Made by a program: the position numbers and the translations under genes. From Parabacteroides sp. PF5-9 (lineage in GTDB: Bacteria; Bacteroidota; Bacteroidia; Bacteroidales; Tannerellaceae), in NCBI RefSeq assembly GCF_029893105.1, contig NZ_JARXWG010000016.1, positions 1-64,000 on the forward strand: 64,000 nt of DNA. Direction: 5' to 3'. The notes beneath the pieces are model-generated. The model saw nothing but the letters and a program-made list of their open reading frames with translations. It made no database searches and was not told the origin of the DNA. Shown one piece after another: positions 38,733-48,267 of the stretch; position 1 is the first letter of the stretch; every line of letters begins with the position of its first letter.

Positions 38733-39569
38733 ATGAGAAAATATATGCCATTCTTTTTTCTCCTGCTTAATCTGAGTACTCTTTATGCACAGGTGATAGA
38801 GGAGAAGATCGGCGCTGTCATCTATAATGCGGATAGTGTTCGGGCTGAGTTGGATAAGGCTCCTTATTTTTCTTTATTCAAAGACAACTATTTTGTCGGA
38901 GGAGCTCCTCTCGGTCATGAGCCGACACGTACTAACTCCGATATTAAATTCCAGATTAGCATTGCTCAACGCCTTACCAAAAGCAAACTTCCATTCGATA
39001 GCTACCTTTACATCCAGTTTACCCAAAAGGTTTTTTGGAATGCCTTTCAACATTCATTGCCGATGAGAGACTTGAACTTCAACCCAGGTCTAGGTTTTGG
39101 ACATCTTATTGTCAGGCATAATAAATATATCGGTAAGGCTTATCTCATGTTAGAGCACGAATCCAATGGAAAAGACAGTATTTTTTCTCGTAGTTGGAAC
39201 CGGTTGTCCCTTGGCGCTGCCCTTATTCTTACCCGAAACTGGGAAGCACAATTTAAAGCATGGGTACCTTATATTGACAGCAGAAACAATAAAGACATAT
39301 TGAAATATAATGGTATTTTTCATATTGCCAGCAACTTTATGACCAATAACCGACGATTTAACTGCGCGATCATTTTAACCAAACGAAAAGATTGGCGTAA
39401 TTTCAATACACAGGTTGAACTGAGTTATAAATTCAACAAACGTGAAAATCAGTATCTTTTTATTCAATATTACAATGGATACGGAGAAAACCTTCTTGAA
39501 TACAAACAACATAAGAATATGCTCAGGTTAGGTTTTGTGATTAAACCTCAGGATTTTAGTATCTATTAA
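38733..39569 (+). CDS. pldA: outer-membrane phospholipase A
   Basis: This is 278 aa from ATG 38733 with the signal peptide MRKYMPFFFLLLNLSTLYAQ. The OMPLA active site is present: His142 and Ser144 in LEHESNGKDS and Asn156 in SRSWNRLSLG, with the His-x-Ser and Ser-to-Asn spacing of the E. coli enzyme. The rest is amphipathic strands forming a 12-stranded barrel. The enzyme hydrolyses outer-membrane phospholipids with Ca2+ after dimerisation. It has its own promoter and no operon partner. Confidence 0.88.
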   Translation: MRKYMPFFFLLLNLSTLYAQVIEEKIGAVIYNADSVRAELDKAPYFSLFKDNYFVGGAPLGHEPTRTNSDIKFQISIAQRLTKSKLPFDSYLYIQFTQKVFWNAFQHSLPMRDLNFNPGLGFGHLIVRHNKYIGKAYLMLEHESNGKDSIFSRSWNRLSLGAALILTRNWEAQFKAWVPYIDSRNNKDILKYNGIFHIASNFMTNNRRFNCAIILTKRKDWRNFNTQVELSYKFNKRENQYLFIQYYNGYGENLLEYKQHKNMLRLGFVIKPQDFSIY

Positions 39570-39658
39570 TTGACTTTACAAAACGGCAATCTTTCTTAAT
39601 CGATGACCAACTCTTCCGAATGGCCAGATTCTCCAATGAGGATATCCGGAAATATTCG

Positions 39659-39666
39659 TAACTTTG
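39659..39666 (+). promoter_or_regulatory. -7 element of the polymerase-glycosyltransferase pair
   Basis: TAACTTTG matches TAnnTTTG, about 100 nt before ATG 39768. Confidence 0.5.
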
Positions 39667-39767
39667 TACTCCTTTCGATCCCTCTATTGAGTGACTTACG
39701 GGATAATAAAAAGAATCATTACCCGTTAAAGGAAGAAAAGACAACGTTTGTCCCTTTATTATAAGAT

Positions 39768-41012
39768 ATGATACAAGAAGCGATTAATAAAAGTTTCTAC
39801 TACCTGTTTCTATTCACACTTGTTTTTGGTGTTGTTTTATACGATACGCTTGGCTTTAGTTATACAGATGAGATTTGTACATTATTACTGATGGTATTGT
39901 ACTTCGTTCATGTCTATAATACAAAAGATTGGGGGTTTAATCGGTTGTTTGCATTTGTTTTAGGCGTGTTTCTGTTTTATCTGGTGTATTCCTTTTATAT
40001 CGGAAGTAATGTCAGAAACGCTATTATAATGGATTTTGTTATCCAGCTGAAGCCATACATCGGCTTTTTTTGTGTTTATGCTATATGTCCCAAATTTACT
40101 AAAAATCAAAAACTGATCTTAAGGCAAGTGGCCTTGTTATTCTCTTTATATCTTTTAGTTATAGGCGTAATAGGATTCATGAGTAATAGCTTTTTCTTGT
40201 TTATGATGCAGCACGAATCTCGTTTTGCTACAGCTGTTACGATATTAGCTGTTGTATATCTGTATTGTGGTGATTATAGTGCGAAAGATAAACTGATCTA
40301 TTTGTTGATCCTTTCTATCGGTTTAATATCAGGACGTTCCAAATTTTATGGATTTTATGCGCTCAGTATATTTGTTGTACTCTTTGTGCACCGGTCATTT
40401 GAGATGAAATTCAATGTAAAGAATATTGTCTTTCTGTTGGTTATTATTGCCGGGGTCTTATTTGTGGCAAGAGATAAGATTACATTGTATTTTGTTGAGG
40501 GTGGATTTGGCTCGGGTAGGCAGGAGGCCGACTTATATGCCCGTATGGCTTTGTATTATTTCTCATTAGAATTGTTTGCTAATTATTTCCCGTTTGGAAC
40601 CGGATTTGCAACATATGGTACATGGGCTTCATCTGAGTATTATTCAAAAATATATAATCAGCTGGGTATGGATCAGATGCATGGGTTAACGGAGAATGCC
40701 TCTCCCAATTTTATTGCGGATACATATTATCCTGCTCTTGCTCAATTTGGGGTTGTAGGGGCTGTGCTGTTTTTTATATTCTGGATTCATTGGTTGATTA
40801 AAACTTTAAAAGGTTATCGGAGCGGGTTTTATCAGGAGGGGATTATCGGCTTATTGATCATCGCTTTCTTTCTGATAGAATGTACTTCCGATGCTACGAT
40901 TACGCATAACAGAGGGTTGTTTATGATGATGATGTTGGCATTACTGCTTTCAGATATGTCGCCGCACAAAGTGAATCCATACCCAAGAGATGCAAAGAAA
41001 GTCATAACATGA
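39768..41012 (+). CDS. O-antigen polymerase/ligase-like membrane protein (Wzy-type)
   Basis: This 414-aa protein has about ten to twelve predicted membrane helices (for example YYLFLFTLVFGVVLYDTLGF near residues 11-30). A large soluble loop near residues 240-315 contains GSGRQEADLYARMALYYFSL and FPFGTGFATYG, in the place of the loop of O-antigen polymerases and ligases. The identification rests on topology and the GTG/R motifs; polymerase and ligase cannot be separated. It overlaps the next glycosyltransferase by 4 nt. Confidence 0.65.
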   Translation: MIQEAINKSFYYLFLFTLVFGVVLYDTLGFSYTDEICTLLLMVLYFVHVYNTKDWGFNRLFAFVLGVFLFYLVYSFYIGSNVRNAIIMDFVIQLKPYIGFFCVYAICPKFTKNQKLILRQVALLFSLYLLVIGVIGFMSNSFFLFMMQHESRFATAVTILAVVYLYCGDYSAKDKLIYLLILSIGLISGRSKFYGFYALSIFVVLFVHRSFEMKFNVKNIVFLLVIIAGVLFVARDKITLYFVEGGFGSGRQEADLYARMALYYFSLELFANYFPFGTGFATYGTWASSEYYSKIYNQLGMDQMHGLTENASPNFIADTYYPALAQFGVVGAVLFFIFWIHWLIKTLKGYRSGFYQEGIIGLLIIAFFLIECTSDATITHNRGLFMMMMLALLLSDMSPHKVNPYPRDAKKVIT

Positions 41013-42193
41013 AGATATTAAATGTAAATAAATTCTATTATCCAAGAGGTGGCGATTGTGTCGCTGCTCTTTCATTAGAAGAGTTGTTGACTCAACGAGG
41101 GCATGAGGTGGCAACTTTCAGTTCTATGCACCCGGATAATTTACCCTCTAAATGGTCTCCCTATTTTGCTCCGGAAATAAATTTTACATCTTCCGGTTTC
41201 AATGATCGACGACGTGCTGTTGGACGTATTCTCTTTTCCAGAACGGTCAAAAAGCAGTTTGTTCGAATATTGGATGATTTCAGACCCGATGTCGTTCATT
41301 TACATAATATTCATAGTTATCTTTCTCCGGGGATAGCTCAAATAGCGCATCAGCGGGGGATTAAAGTCGTATGGACTGTTCATGATTATAAATTGGTTTG
41401 TGCGAATTATGCTTTGCTGCGAGAAGGGAAACCTTGTGATCTTTGTTTAGGGAACCGTTTAGCTGTTATTCAACATAAGTGTATAAAAGGTAGCTTGCCA
41501 GCTAGTGTGTTGGGTTATTTAGAGGCGCTTGTCTGGAATGCGAAAATTCTAAATACGTATACGGATGCATTTATCTCTCCAAGCGCTTTTTTAAAGCAAA
41601 AGATGGTGGATTTCGGATATTCGGCAGATAAAATACATGTAGTTCATAACCTGATGAATGTTCGTTTTCCGGAGGTCGATCCGTCTAAAGCGGATTATTA
41701 TTGTTATTCCGGTCGTCTTTCCGAAGAAAAAGGGATCGATGTCCTGCTGGAAGCCGCGGCTGATCTGCCATATAAATTGATCGTACTGGGAGATGGTCAA
41801 CGCATGGCCGAATATAAGGAGAAATATAAAAAAGCAAATATTGAATTTAAAGGATATGTGGATCGTGAGGATGCTTTACGGATTATAGCTAGAGCACGTT
41901 TTACTGCTGTTCCTTCGATTTGTTATGAGAATAGTCCTTATTCCATAAAAGATTCCTTATGTATGCGAACCCCGGTATTATGTTCTGATCTGGGAAGTAT
42001 GCCGGAAGTGATTGAAATGGGTAAAAATGGTTTTGTTTTTGCAGCCGGAGATGTATCTGATTTGCAGAAAATGATCCGTCACTGTTTTGATGTTTTTGAT
42101 GATCAATTCGACTATGATTCGATCGCTCAAAAAGCCAGAGATCTTTTTTCCGTTAATTCATATTACCAGCAAATAATGTCTTTGTACAAATAA
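41009..42193 (+). CDS. glycosyltransferase family 4 (GT-B fold)
   Basis: This 394-aa protein has NKFYYPRGGDCVAALSLEEL near residues 6-25 (the N-terminal nucleotide-loop region) and WTVHDYKLVCANYALLREGK near 127-146. CDLCLGN is Cys-rich. The donor domain has YSGRLSEEKGIDVLLEAAAD near 228-247, and PSICYENSPYSIKDSL contains the E-x7-type region. It is translationally coupled to the Wzy-like gene. Confidence 0.85.
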   Translation: MKILNVNKFYYPRGGDCVAALSLEELLTQRGHEVATFSSMHPDNLPSKWSPYFAPEINFTSSGFNDRRRAVGRILFSRTVKKQFVRILDDFRPDVVHLHNIHSYLSPGIAQIAHQRGIKVVWTVHDYKLVCANYALLREGKPCDLCLGNRLAVIQHKCIKGSLPASVLGYLEALVWNAKILNTYTDAFISPSAFLKQKMVDFGYSADKIHVVHNLMNVRFPEVDPSKADYYCYSGRLSEEKGIDVLLEAAADLPYKLIVLGDGQRMAEYKEKYKKANIEFKGYVDREDALRIIARARFTAVPSICYENSPYSIKDSLCMRTPVLCSDLGSMPEVIEMGKNGFVFAAGDVSDLQKMIRHCFDVFDDQFDYDSIAQKARDLFSVNSYYQQIMSLYK

Positions 42194-42213
42194 TAAACAG
42201 ACCGTTTTGGCTT

Positions 42214-42247
42214 AGGTAAAACCACGTTCCTTGTTTCGCTTTTACCT
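42214..42247. terminator. possible bidirectional terminator
   Basis: AGGTAAAA (42214-42221) and TTTTACCT (42240-42247) form an 8-bp stem between two convergent genes. There is no clean T-run, so this is weak. Confidence 0.3.
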
Positions 42248-42298
42248 GGTAAACAGGATGGAAGATGTTTTTAGTGTGGATTAGAGGAATGGTTTTTA

Positions 42299-43366
42299 TT
42301 AGTCGAAAATATCATACAACATTTTAAAACAATAAATCCGATTGTCGGCGTAGCAGCAAAGTAAAAAGAAATCGTCAAAAGTAAACACATCTCCATAACC
42401 GATATCCGGAGAACCGCTTCTTAAAATGGTTACAGGATTTGAAATAACTTTTCCCCCTTTAAATAAGGTACAGTCAAACTGGTAAAGGGCATGTTCATTT
42501 TGAGCGGTATTATTGTTCCGGTAACTTAAAATATAGGCATCTTTATAAGCCGTTAATGAAGGGGCTTGACCATATACCGGCAACTCTTCCCACGCCTCCC
42601 ATGTTTTTCCCCAATCGGTGCTTTTTGCCATATGCAATTTCCGGGGTGCGTCATAACCGCTACGAGCTACAATATACATGATATCATTCTCAATACATAA
42701 AGAGGACTCATTCAATTCGCGATGAATATCATATACCGATCTATCTGAACGATTAATCCATGAGACAAACTCCCAATCTTGTCCCAGACTTGTCGATTTC
42801 AATAACCAACTATCATGCCAACGATTGTATACAGTAGAATAGATCGTGTCATTTATCAACAACATATTTCCTCTGGCGGCTGTATATTTTTCAGATTCAA
42901 ACGGTTTAGGAATATCATCCACCATTGGGTAATAAGAAATGCCCCAATTATCTGAGCAAATCATTTTTACAGCAGATTCTTCACGGCTGGTTCGAACAAA
43001 AAAACGACAGATTAAACGTCCGTCAGGGAGCGTTAGAAACTGTGGATCACGGGCATCCCCATTTGGTTCGCTGGGTTCATAAATGATTTTCCGGTTTATC
43101 CAGGTTTTACCGTAATCATAACTCTCTTTCTGCACAATACGCCCGTCGAAGCTAATATGGGTTGCTCCTTCACGATAGGCGATTAATAACTTTGAACCAT
43201 TCTTCCGTCCGGCGATTGTAGGAAAGGCTAAATGAGAGTCGCTTTCTTCAACAGTAATCATATCCACATATGGATTTGCTTCGAGATAAGAAAATCCAAA
43301 ATCATCCTTTCGACAGGAATTCGTTAACAAAAGGAGCAAAAGCGTTATTATCCAACTATTTTTCAA
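42299..43366 (-). CDS. sialidase-fold (BNR/Asp-box) lipoprotein
   Basis: This 355-aa protein starts at TTG 43366, since no ATG precedes the lipobox (ITLLLLLLTNSC, Cys18). Asp-box repeats are visible as KESYDYGKTW and AKSTDWGKTW, with a degenerate CSDNWGIS, and RDPQFLTLPDGRLICRFFVR resembles the sialidase RDP segment. The FRIP-type Arg is not present (AFPTIAGRKNG is in its place), so the fold is likely but sialidase activity is doubtful. It is the last gene of the nonulosonate-containing operon (113 nt after the phosphatase) and may bind or trim the product. Confidence 0.65.
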   Translation of the reverse strand: MKNSWIITLLLLLLTNSCRKDDFGFSYLEANPYVDMITVEESDSHLAFPTIAGRKNGSKLLIAYREGATHISFDGRIVQKESYDYGKTWINRKIIYEPSEPNGDARDPQFLTLPDGRLICRFFVRTSREESAVKMICSDNWGISYYPMVDDIPKPFESEKYTAARGNMLLINDTIYSTVYNRWHDSWLLKSTSLGQDWEFVSWINRSDRSVYDIHRELNESSLCIENDIMYIVARSGYDAPRKLHMAKSTDWGKTWEAWEELPVYGQAPSLTAYKDAYILSYRNNNTAQNEHALYQFDCTLFKGGKVISNPVTILRSGSPDIGYGDVFTFDDFFLLCCYADNRIYCFKMLYDIFD

Positions 43367-43478
43367 CGAAGTATATCTGTCCCTAAAAATAATTATTTAT
43401 TTTAGGATTAATAACATACTTTCCTGTTTTTAACAAAAATATCAGATTTCAGCTTCACGATATTATCACAATTTACAC

Positions 43479-44000
<522 letters not shown>

Positions 44001-45044
44001 TTAAGAGAGATGTTCGGGGTAAATTATTTCGTTGGCCGGTATAGTTACTTTTACTTTATGACCGATAACAGAGGCACGTTCATTCCATTTATATCCGTCA
44101 CCCGGACTCAATAAATGAAGCGTTTCTTCTGTAATGACTTCTCCAACTTTTAACTCACGTTTAGTCGCTATAGAACGCTCTAGTTTCACCTTGGCCGAAG
44201 CGATACTTTTGTCAATATACAGATCTTCTTCTCCCAGCCATCTTTCGGTCACCCGAATGTCCCTCAGCATCCTGTTCACCCCCTCAGGACCCAATGATCC
44301 GGCCTGATCGGTTCCTTTCATTCGGCGATCTATTGTGATATGCTTTTCAATAATCTCGGCTCCCATACCCACAGCGACTATCGGTGCGGATATGCCGATT
44401 GTATGATCAGAAAAACCGATCCGATACTGCCCATAATGCTTTTTAAGATACAGGATAGTTTTCAGATTTAAATTATCAGGCTGTGTCGGGTATTGTGAAA
44501 CACAATGTAAAATAGAGATGTCAGAATGGTATTTAGTGATGACGGCAAGGGCATCATCTAACTCTTTCTTTCCGGCCATACCTGTTGATAGAATGATCGG
44601 AATCTTAGTCTCTGCCATTACTTCTAATAAAGGTATATTTGTTAGATCACGACTTGCTACCTTTAAATAATCAGGAGTAAATAGTTTCAGTAAAGACATA
44701 CAACCTATAGCACATAAAGTCTCTACAAATTCCAAACCTAATGATTTGGCATGTTTGTATACCTCGAAATGATCTTCGTCGGACAGCTCCAGGAAAGCGC
44801 GATGTTCACCATATGTTTTCCCAAAAGAGTTCGGGTTGTCATATGGAAGATTCATCTGAGAATTCGTCAATTCTTCATTCAAATCTCTTTTTGTCAACTT
44901 GATGGCATTCATCGGTTTAAGGTCAAGGCCAAAGACCTCCTCTTTCACCGGACGTGCAACCAGATCGACAATCAATTTGGCTATATCTACCGAGCCATTA
45001 TGATTCTGTCCGATCTCTCCTATGATATATGTTTCTTTTACCAT
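44001..45044 (-). CDS. NeuB-like nonulosonate (sialic acid/KDN) synthase
   Basis: This 347-aa protein has the NeuB TIM barrel (IGEIGQNHNGSVDIAKLIVD, then SFGKTYGEHRAFLELSDEDH near 72-91) and a C-terminal SAF (antifreeze-like) domain from about residue 283 (ERSIATKRELKVGEVITEET). FSDHTIGISAPIVAVGMGAE and IIEKHITIDRRMKGTDQAGS are conserved substrate-binding segments. The GKTYGEH segment resembles sialic acid synthases that use the 6-phosphate substrate (for example human NANS), which would explain the phosphatase next door. The exact product, KDN or N-acetylneuraminate, cannot be told. It overlaps the preceding cytidylyltransferase gene by 7 nt. Confidence 0.85.
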   Translation of the reverse strand: MVKETYIIGEIGQNHNGSVDIAKLIVDLVARPVKEEVFGLDLKPMNAIKLTKRDLNEELTNSQMNLPYDNPNSFGKTYGEHRAFLELSDEDHFEVYKHAKSLGLEFVETLCAIGCMSLLKLFTPDYLKVASRDLTNIPLLEVMAETKIPIILSTGMAGKKELDDALAVITKYHSDISILHCVSQYPTQPDNLNLKTILYLKKHYGQYRIGFSDHTIGISAPIVAVGMGAEIIEKHITIDRRMKGTDQAGSLGPEGVNRMLRDIRVTERWLGEEDLYIDKSIASAKVKLERSIATKRELKVGEVITEETLHLLSPGDGYKWNERASVIGHKVKVTIPANEIIYPEHLS

Positions 45045-45799
45045 TTTGTATTTTTGTTTATTTGCTTCTGCATGGAAATGTAATAGTCCGGATGAGTATC
45101 CAGATAAGATACGATCTGATTAATCGTCGGATAGGGTGTACGTTTGACTAAATCAGCATAGATCTGTTGAGCGTTTCTAAAATCCTCTTCCGTATCAATC
45201 GTTAATCGAATATGCTCATGTCCTTCTAATTCAGAAGGTCCCGGAATCCAACAAAGATTAAAGATCTCCGGATGTTCATAAATATAATTAGTAACATGTT
45301 CGTGATAAAGTTTTTCATCCGTACAACTCACCACTTTCTCCAATGCCTCCAATGTCACAAACTCTGTCCAAAAGCCATAATGCGTTTTGATGGACGGTTT
45401 ACCCATTATATTAAAGCTTGCATAGTCGCATTCCTGTTGTGCCGAAAATTTCACTAATGCTTTTATCGCATCTAATTCCAAAAAAGGGTTATCCGAACAA
45501 ACACGTATAAAACTATTTGCATGAACAGATCTGGCAGCGTCGATAAACCGTTGGATAACGTCTGTTTCTTCGCCACGAAAAATATGGACTCCGTAGCCTT
45601 TTGCCAAATTTTCTATCTGATCATTTTCTTTAGCCGTAGAAGTGGCCACAACGATTTCTGCATTTTCAACAGCTAATAATTTGGTGATTAATAGATCCAT
45701 CAACGATTTTTTGTCATAAAAAGGGAGTAAGATTTTCCCTGGTAACCTGGATGAGCCTTGTCGTGCCTGAATAATGAAAACTGTTTTTTCTGTATTCAT
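45038..45799 (-). CDS. SpsF-like acylneuraminate cytidylyltransferase
   Basis: This 253-aa protein starts with the nucleotidyltransferase motif FIIQARQGSSRLPGKILLPF (residues 8-27). VRVCSDNPFLELDAIKALV is the acidic metal-binding region. The SpsF/NeuA family transfers CMP to nonulosonic acids. Its place beside the synthase and phosphatase indicates it makes CMP-KDN or CMP-Neu5Ac. It lies 60 nt after the upstream glycosyltransferase. Confidence 0.8.
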   Translation of the reverse strand: MNTEKTVFIIQARQGSSRLPGKILLPFYDKKSLMDLLITKLLAVENAEIVVATSTAKENDQIENLAKGYGVHIFRGEETDVIQRFIDAARSVHANSFIRVCSDNPFLELDAIKALVKFSAQQECDYASFNIMGKPSIKTHYGFWTEFVTLEALEKVVSCTDEKLYHEHVTNYIYEHPEIFNLCWIPGPSELEGHEHIRLTIDTEEDFRNAQQIYADLVKRTPYPTINQIVSYLDTHPDYYISMQKQINKNTKW

Positions 45800-45858
45800 C
45801 TCCTCTATTCAATTTAAGCGATACATTTCATTTTCTACTGATTTGAACATCTCTAAGA

Positions 45859-46788
45859 TTATAGTTTATGCTCTTTCACATAAGAAGCAACAATATCATA
45901 ATCTTTGAGTTCTTTCCCCATGTTTATATCTTTTATCTGATGCTGAAACCAGATAACAGCCGTACTATTCTCATGATAAACAGTCAGCTTATTTCCGTTT
46001 TCCAAGAGTAAAACCAATAAGAATTCCACCATTATATTGGAACGTATCACATTCAGGTTATATTGTTCCAACAGACTTAAATCACGTTGATGCGGGTGAG
46101 GTTTTACATATAATAATTCATCTTGGTTACTCTCTTTTATAATCGTTTCTAAAATTTCCCGATTAAAATCATGAGTTGTCAGATAAATAGTTATTTTCTG
46201 ATGGCTAAGCGACAAAAAATCTTCATAGCATCCGGATAAATGCTGGAAGAGAGGTAACTCTTCACGAACCCGTTCATTAAACAATTTTTCAAAAGTTCTG
46301 ATCTCTTTATCATAGCCGGGAAATTGTGCTTTATATAGTTCGGGCAAATAAAGATATTGGCCATCTAAAAAACGAGAAAACCCGACATGGCTTCCTACAC
46401 CAGTCCACTTATTGATCCATTTTTTTAGACCTTTAGGATTTTCTATCCGATCCCGTCTGTAGCTGCCGTATCCTTCTTCAAAAATATACATGCGTTTATA
46501 TACCCCAAGCTTGTGTAATAAACCCATTACAAAAGTCGAATCATACTCAACAAACAGATTCTCAAATCGATGGAAGAAGAGATAGAGATATTCCTGGTAT
46601 TTGTTTTTCAGAAAAACAACTTTGTCCCAGGTGTCATCATGCTCCCTGATCTTCTCGGCAAACGTTTTCGCATCAATGAAATAGCCTAAGACAATAAGCG
46701 TTTTATGAGTGTCTCGTTTTCTGTAATCCGTATTTCGTATATTGAAATATTGAAGAGGTTTGGAAAATATGTAACATTCTTTCTTCAT
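45859..46788 (-). CDS. probable sialyltransferase-like GT-B protein
   Basis: This 309-aa protein has no signal peptide. MYIFEEGYGSYRRDRIENP near residues 94-112 and LLYVKPHPHQRDLSLLEQYN near 225-244 resemble the CMP-sialic-acid-binding segments (E-E/D-G and KPHP motifs) of the GT52/polysialyltransferase-type enzymes. HENSTAVIWF near 275-284 would be the CMP-contacting Ser region. Together with the synthase, phosphatase and cytidylyltransferase genes, the most economical role is transfer of the nonulosonate onto the polysaccharide repeat unit. Linkage unknown. Confidence 0.7.
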   Translation of the reverse strand: MKKECYIFSKPLQYFNIRNTDYRKRDTHKTLIVLGYFIDAKTFAEKIREHDDTWDKVVFLKNKYQEYLYLFFHRFENLFVEYDSTFVMGLLHKLGVYKRMYIFEEGYGSYRRDRIENPKGLKKWINKWTGVGSHVGFSRFLDGQYLYLPELYKAQFPGYDKEIRTFEKLFNERVREELPLFQHLSGCYEDFLSLSHQKITIYLTTHDFNREILETIIKESNQDELLYVKPHPHQRDLSLLEQYNLNVIRSNIMVEFLLVLLLENGNKLTVYHENSTAVIWFQHQIKDINMGKELKDYDIVASYVKEHKL

Positions 46789-46789
46789 C

Positions 46790-48244
46790 TTAAATATTAA
46801 TTATTGATGGATCACGAAGGATCTTACCCAAAACGTTCTTGATATTTACTAACTCTTTTCTGTTCAATACAACAAAAAGTAAAAAAAGAAAATAGTATGT
46901 CCATTGAGCCGCATCAAAAATAATCATCATAAGGCACAAAACAAAGGGTATAAATAACCGATAGGGGAAATTTTCTTTCACAAAAGTACCTACAGATTGA
47001 GGTCTATGGATCACATGATACGAGTAACGTGATAGTAACACATTATATATAACATACGCAAGCATCGTTGCTAGTATCACATATTCATATCCGGCTTTTA
47101 CGAGCAACACAATAACCAATGCAAAGACCACATTCAGTATTAATGTAAGCAATGCCATAAAACTCAACATTTTCTCTTTTCCATAGGCTGTCAGCAAACT
47201 GGAAAAAACAAAACAGTTGCTGTAAAACACTGTAGTCATTGCTATTAATGCAAAAGGTTTGAAGATCGTATTATACTGAGGGAATAAGGAGATGATAAAA
47301 GGAAAAATCAGAAGAAACAAATACATCACAAAATGAATCGACACAATATAGTTTACCCGTATTAGATCTAGAATTCGAATTATTTCGTTCGAATCCTTAG
47401 CATGACCAAAACGGTTTATTGTTTTGGGGTAAATCAGAAAATTAAATGAGTCGAACAGTAACATGATCGTATTCGCTAACGTGAAAGAGAACGTAAAAAA
47501 TCCAAATTCCTCTACTGTGTAAAACCCGCTGACAACAGACCGTGTAGAAAGCATTATCATATAAAACGAAGCATTGTAAATAAAAAGAAAAAATCCCTTA
47601 CGCAGCAACACCGTTATATAAGAATAGTCAGGAGTCGATAAATGTTTTCGTGAATTGATCACAAACAGAAGGAAAGAAAACAACTGTCCGCCAAGCATGA
47701 CCCATAACAACAAATATAACAAGGACTCTCCCTTTCCTAAAAAAAGAATGACCAATGTGATAACGGGAGTGATCGATTGAAAAAAAATTATCTCACCAAG
47801 TTTGTTATATACTCTGAAATAATTGACAAATAAGGAGTTGAAATGTGTCAGAATCGCAATTGCCAGCACAAACAAGAGATACTTATCAAATGCATATTTA
47901 CTGCCTATGTCTATACCAAACAGATGTAAACACAATGCAGCGAGTAAAATAAAACCGCACAAAAAAGTATACAAAAATAGAGAAGTCGACAACAAGGATC
48001 CAGCTTTAACGGTGTCGTTTTTATTAATTGCCAATAGAACATTCAGCGAATAATTGACTCCGAAGTTAAACTGTGCAATATATTGTAAGACCAGATTGAC
48101 AAAGCCCCAAACCCCTAAATAGAAAGGGCCTAAAGCAACGGCAATGATTATGGAATTTACAAACTGTATACCATAAGTTACATAACGTGAACCTATGTAT
48201 AAAATGATTTTATTTCTTAGTATAGATTTAATGACAGAAGACAT
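46790..48244 (-). CDS. Wzx-type oligosaccharide flippase
   Basis: This 484-aa MATE/MOP-superfamily protein has twelve or more predicted membrane helices (for example YVTYGIQFVNSIIIAVALGP near residues 19-38). It carries lipid-linked repeat units across the inner membrane. It starts 23 nt after the chain-length gene and precedes the sialyltransferase-like gene by 1 nt. Confidence 0.85.
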   Translation of the reverse strand: MSSVIKSILRNKIILYIGSRYVTYGIQFVNSIIIAVALGPFYLGVWGFVNLVLQYIAQFNFGVNYSLNVLLAINKNDTVKAGSLLSTSLFLYTFLCGFILLAALCLHLFGIDIGSKYAFDKYLLFVLAIAILTHFNSLFVNYFRVYNKLGEIIFFQSITPVITLVILFLGKGESLLYLLLWVMLGGQLFSFLLFVINSRKHLSTPDYSYITVLLRKGFFLFIYNASFYMIMLSTRSVVSGFYTVEEFGFFTFSFTLANTIMLLFDSFNFLIYPKTINRFGHAKDSNEIIRILDLIRVNYIVSIHFVMYLFLLIFPFIISLFPQYNTIFKPFALIAMTTVFYSNCFVFSSLLTAYGKEKMLSFMALLTLILNVVFALVIVLLVKAGYEYVILATMLAYVIYNVLLSRYSYHVIHRPQSVGTFVKENFPYRLFIPFVLCLMMIIFDAAQWTYYFLFLLFVVLNRKELVNIKNVLGKILRDPSIINI

Positions 48245-48267
48245 TTCTTATAGCATCCCACAAATGA

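Noticed and set aside
42299-43366. Annotation of the Asp-box lipoprotein as an active exo-alpha-sialidase
   Set aside because: The FRIP-type Arg is absent; only the fold can be supported.
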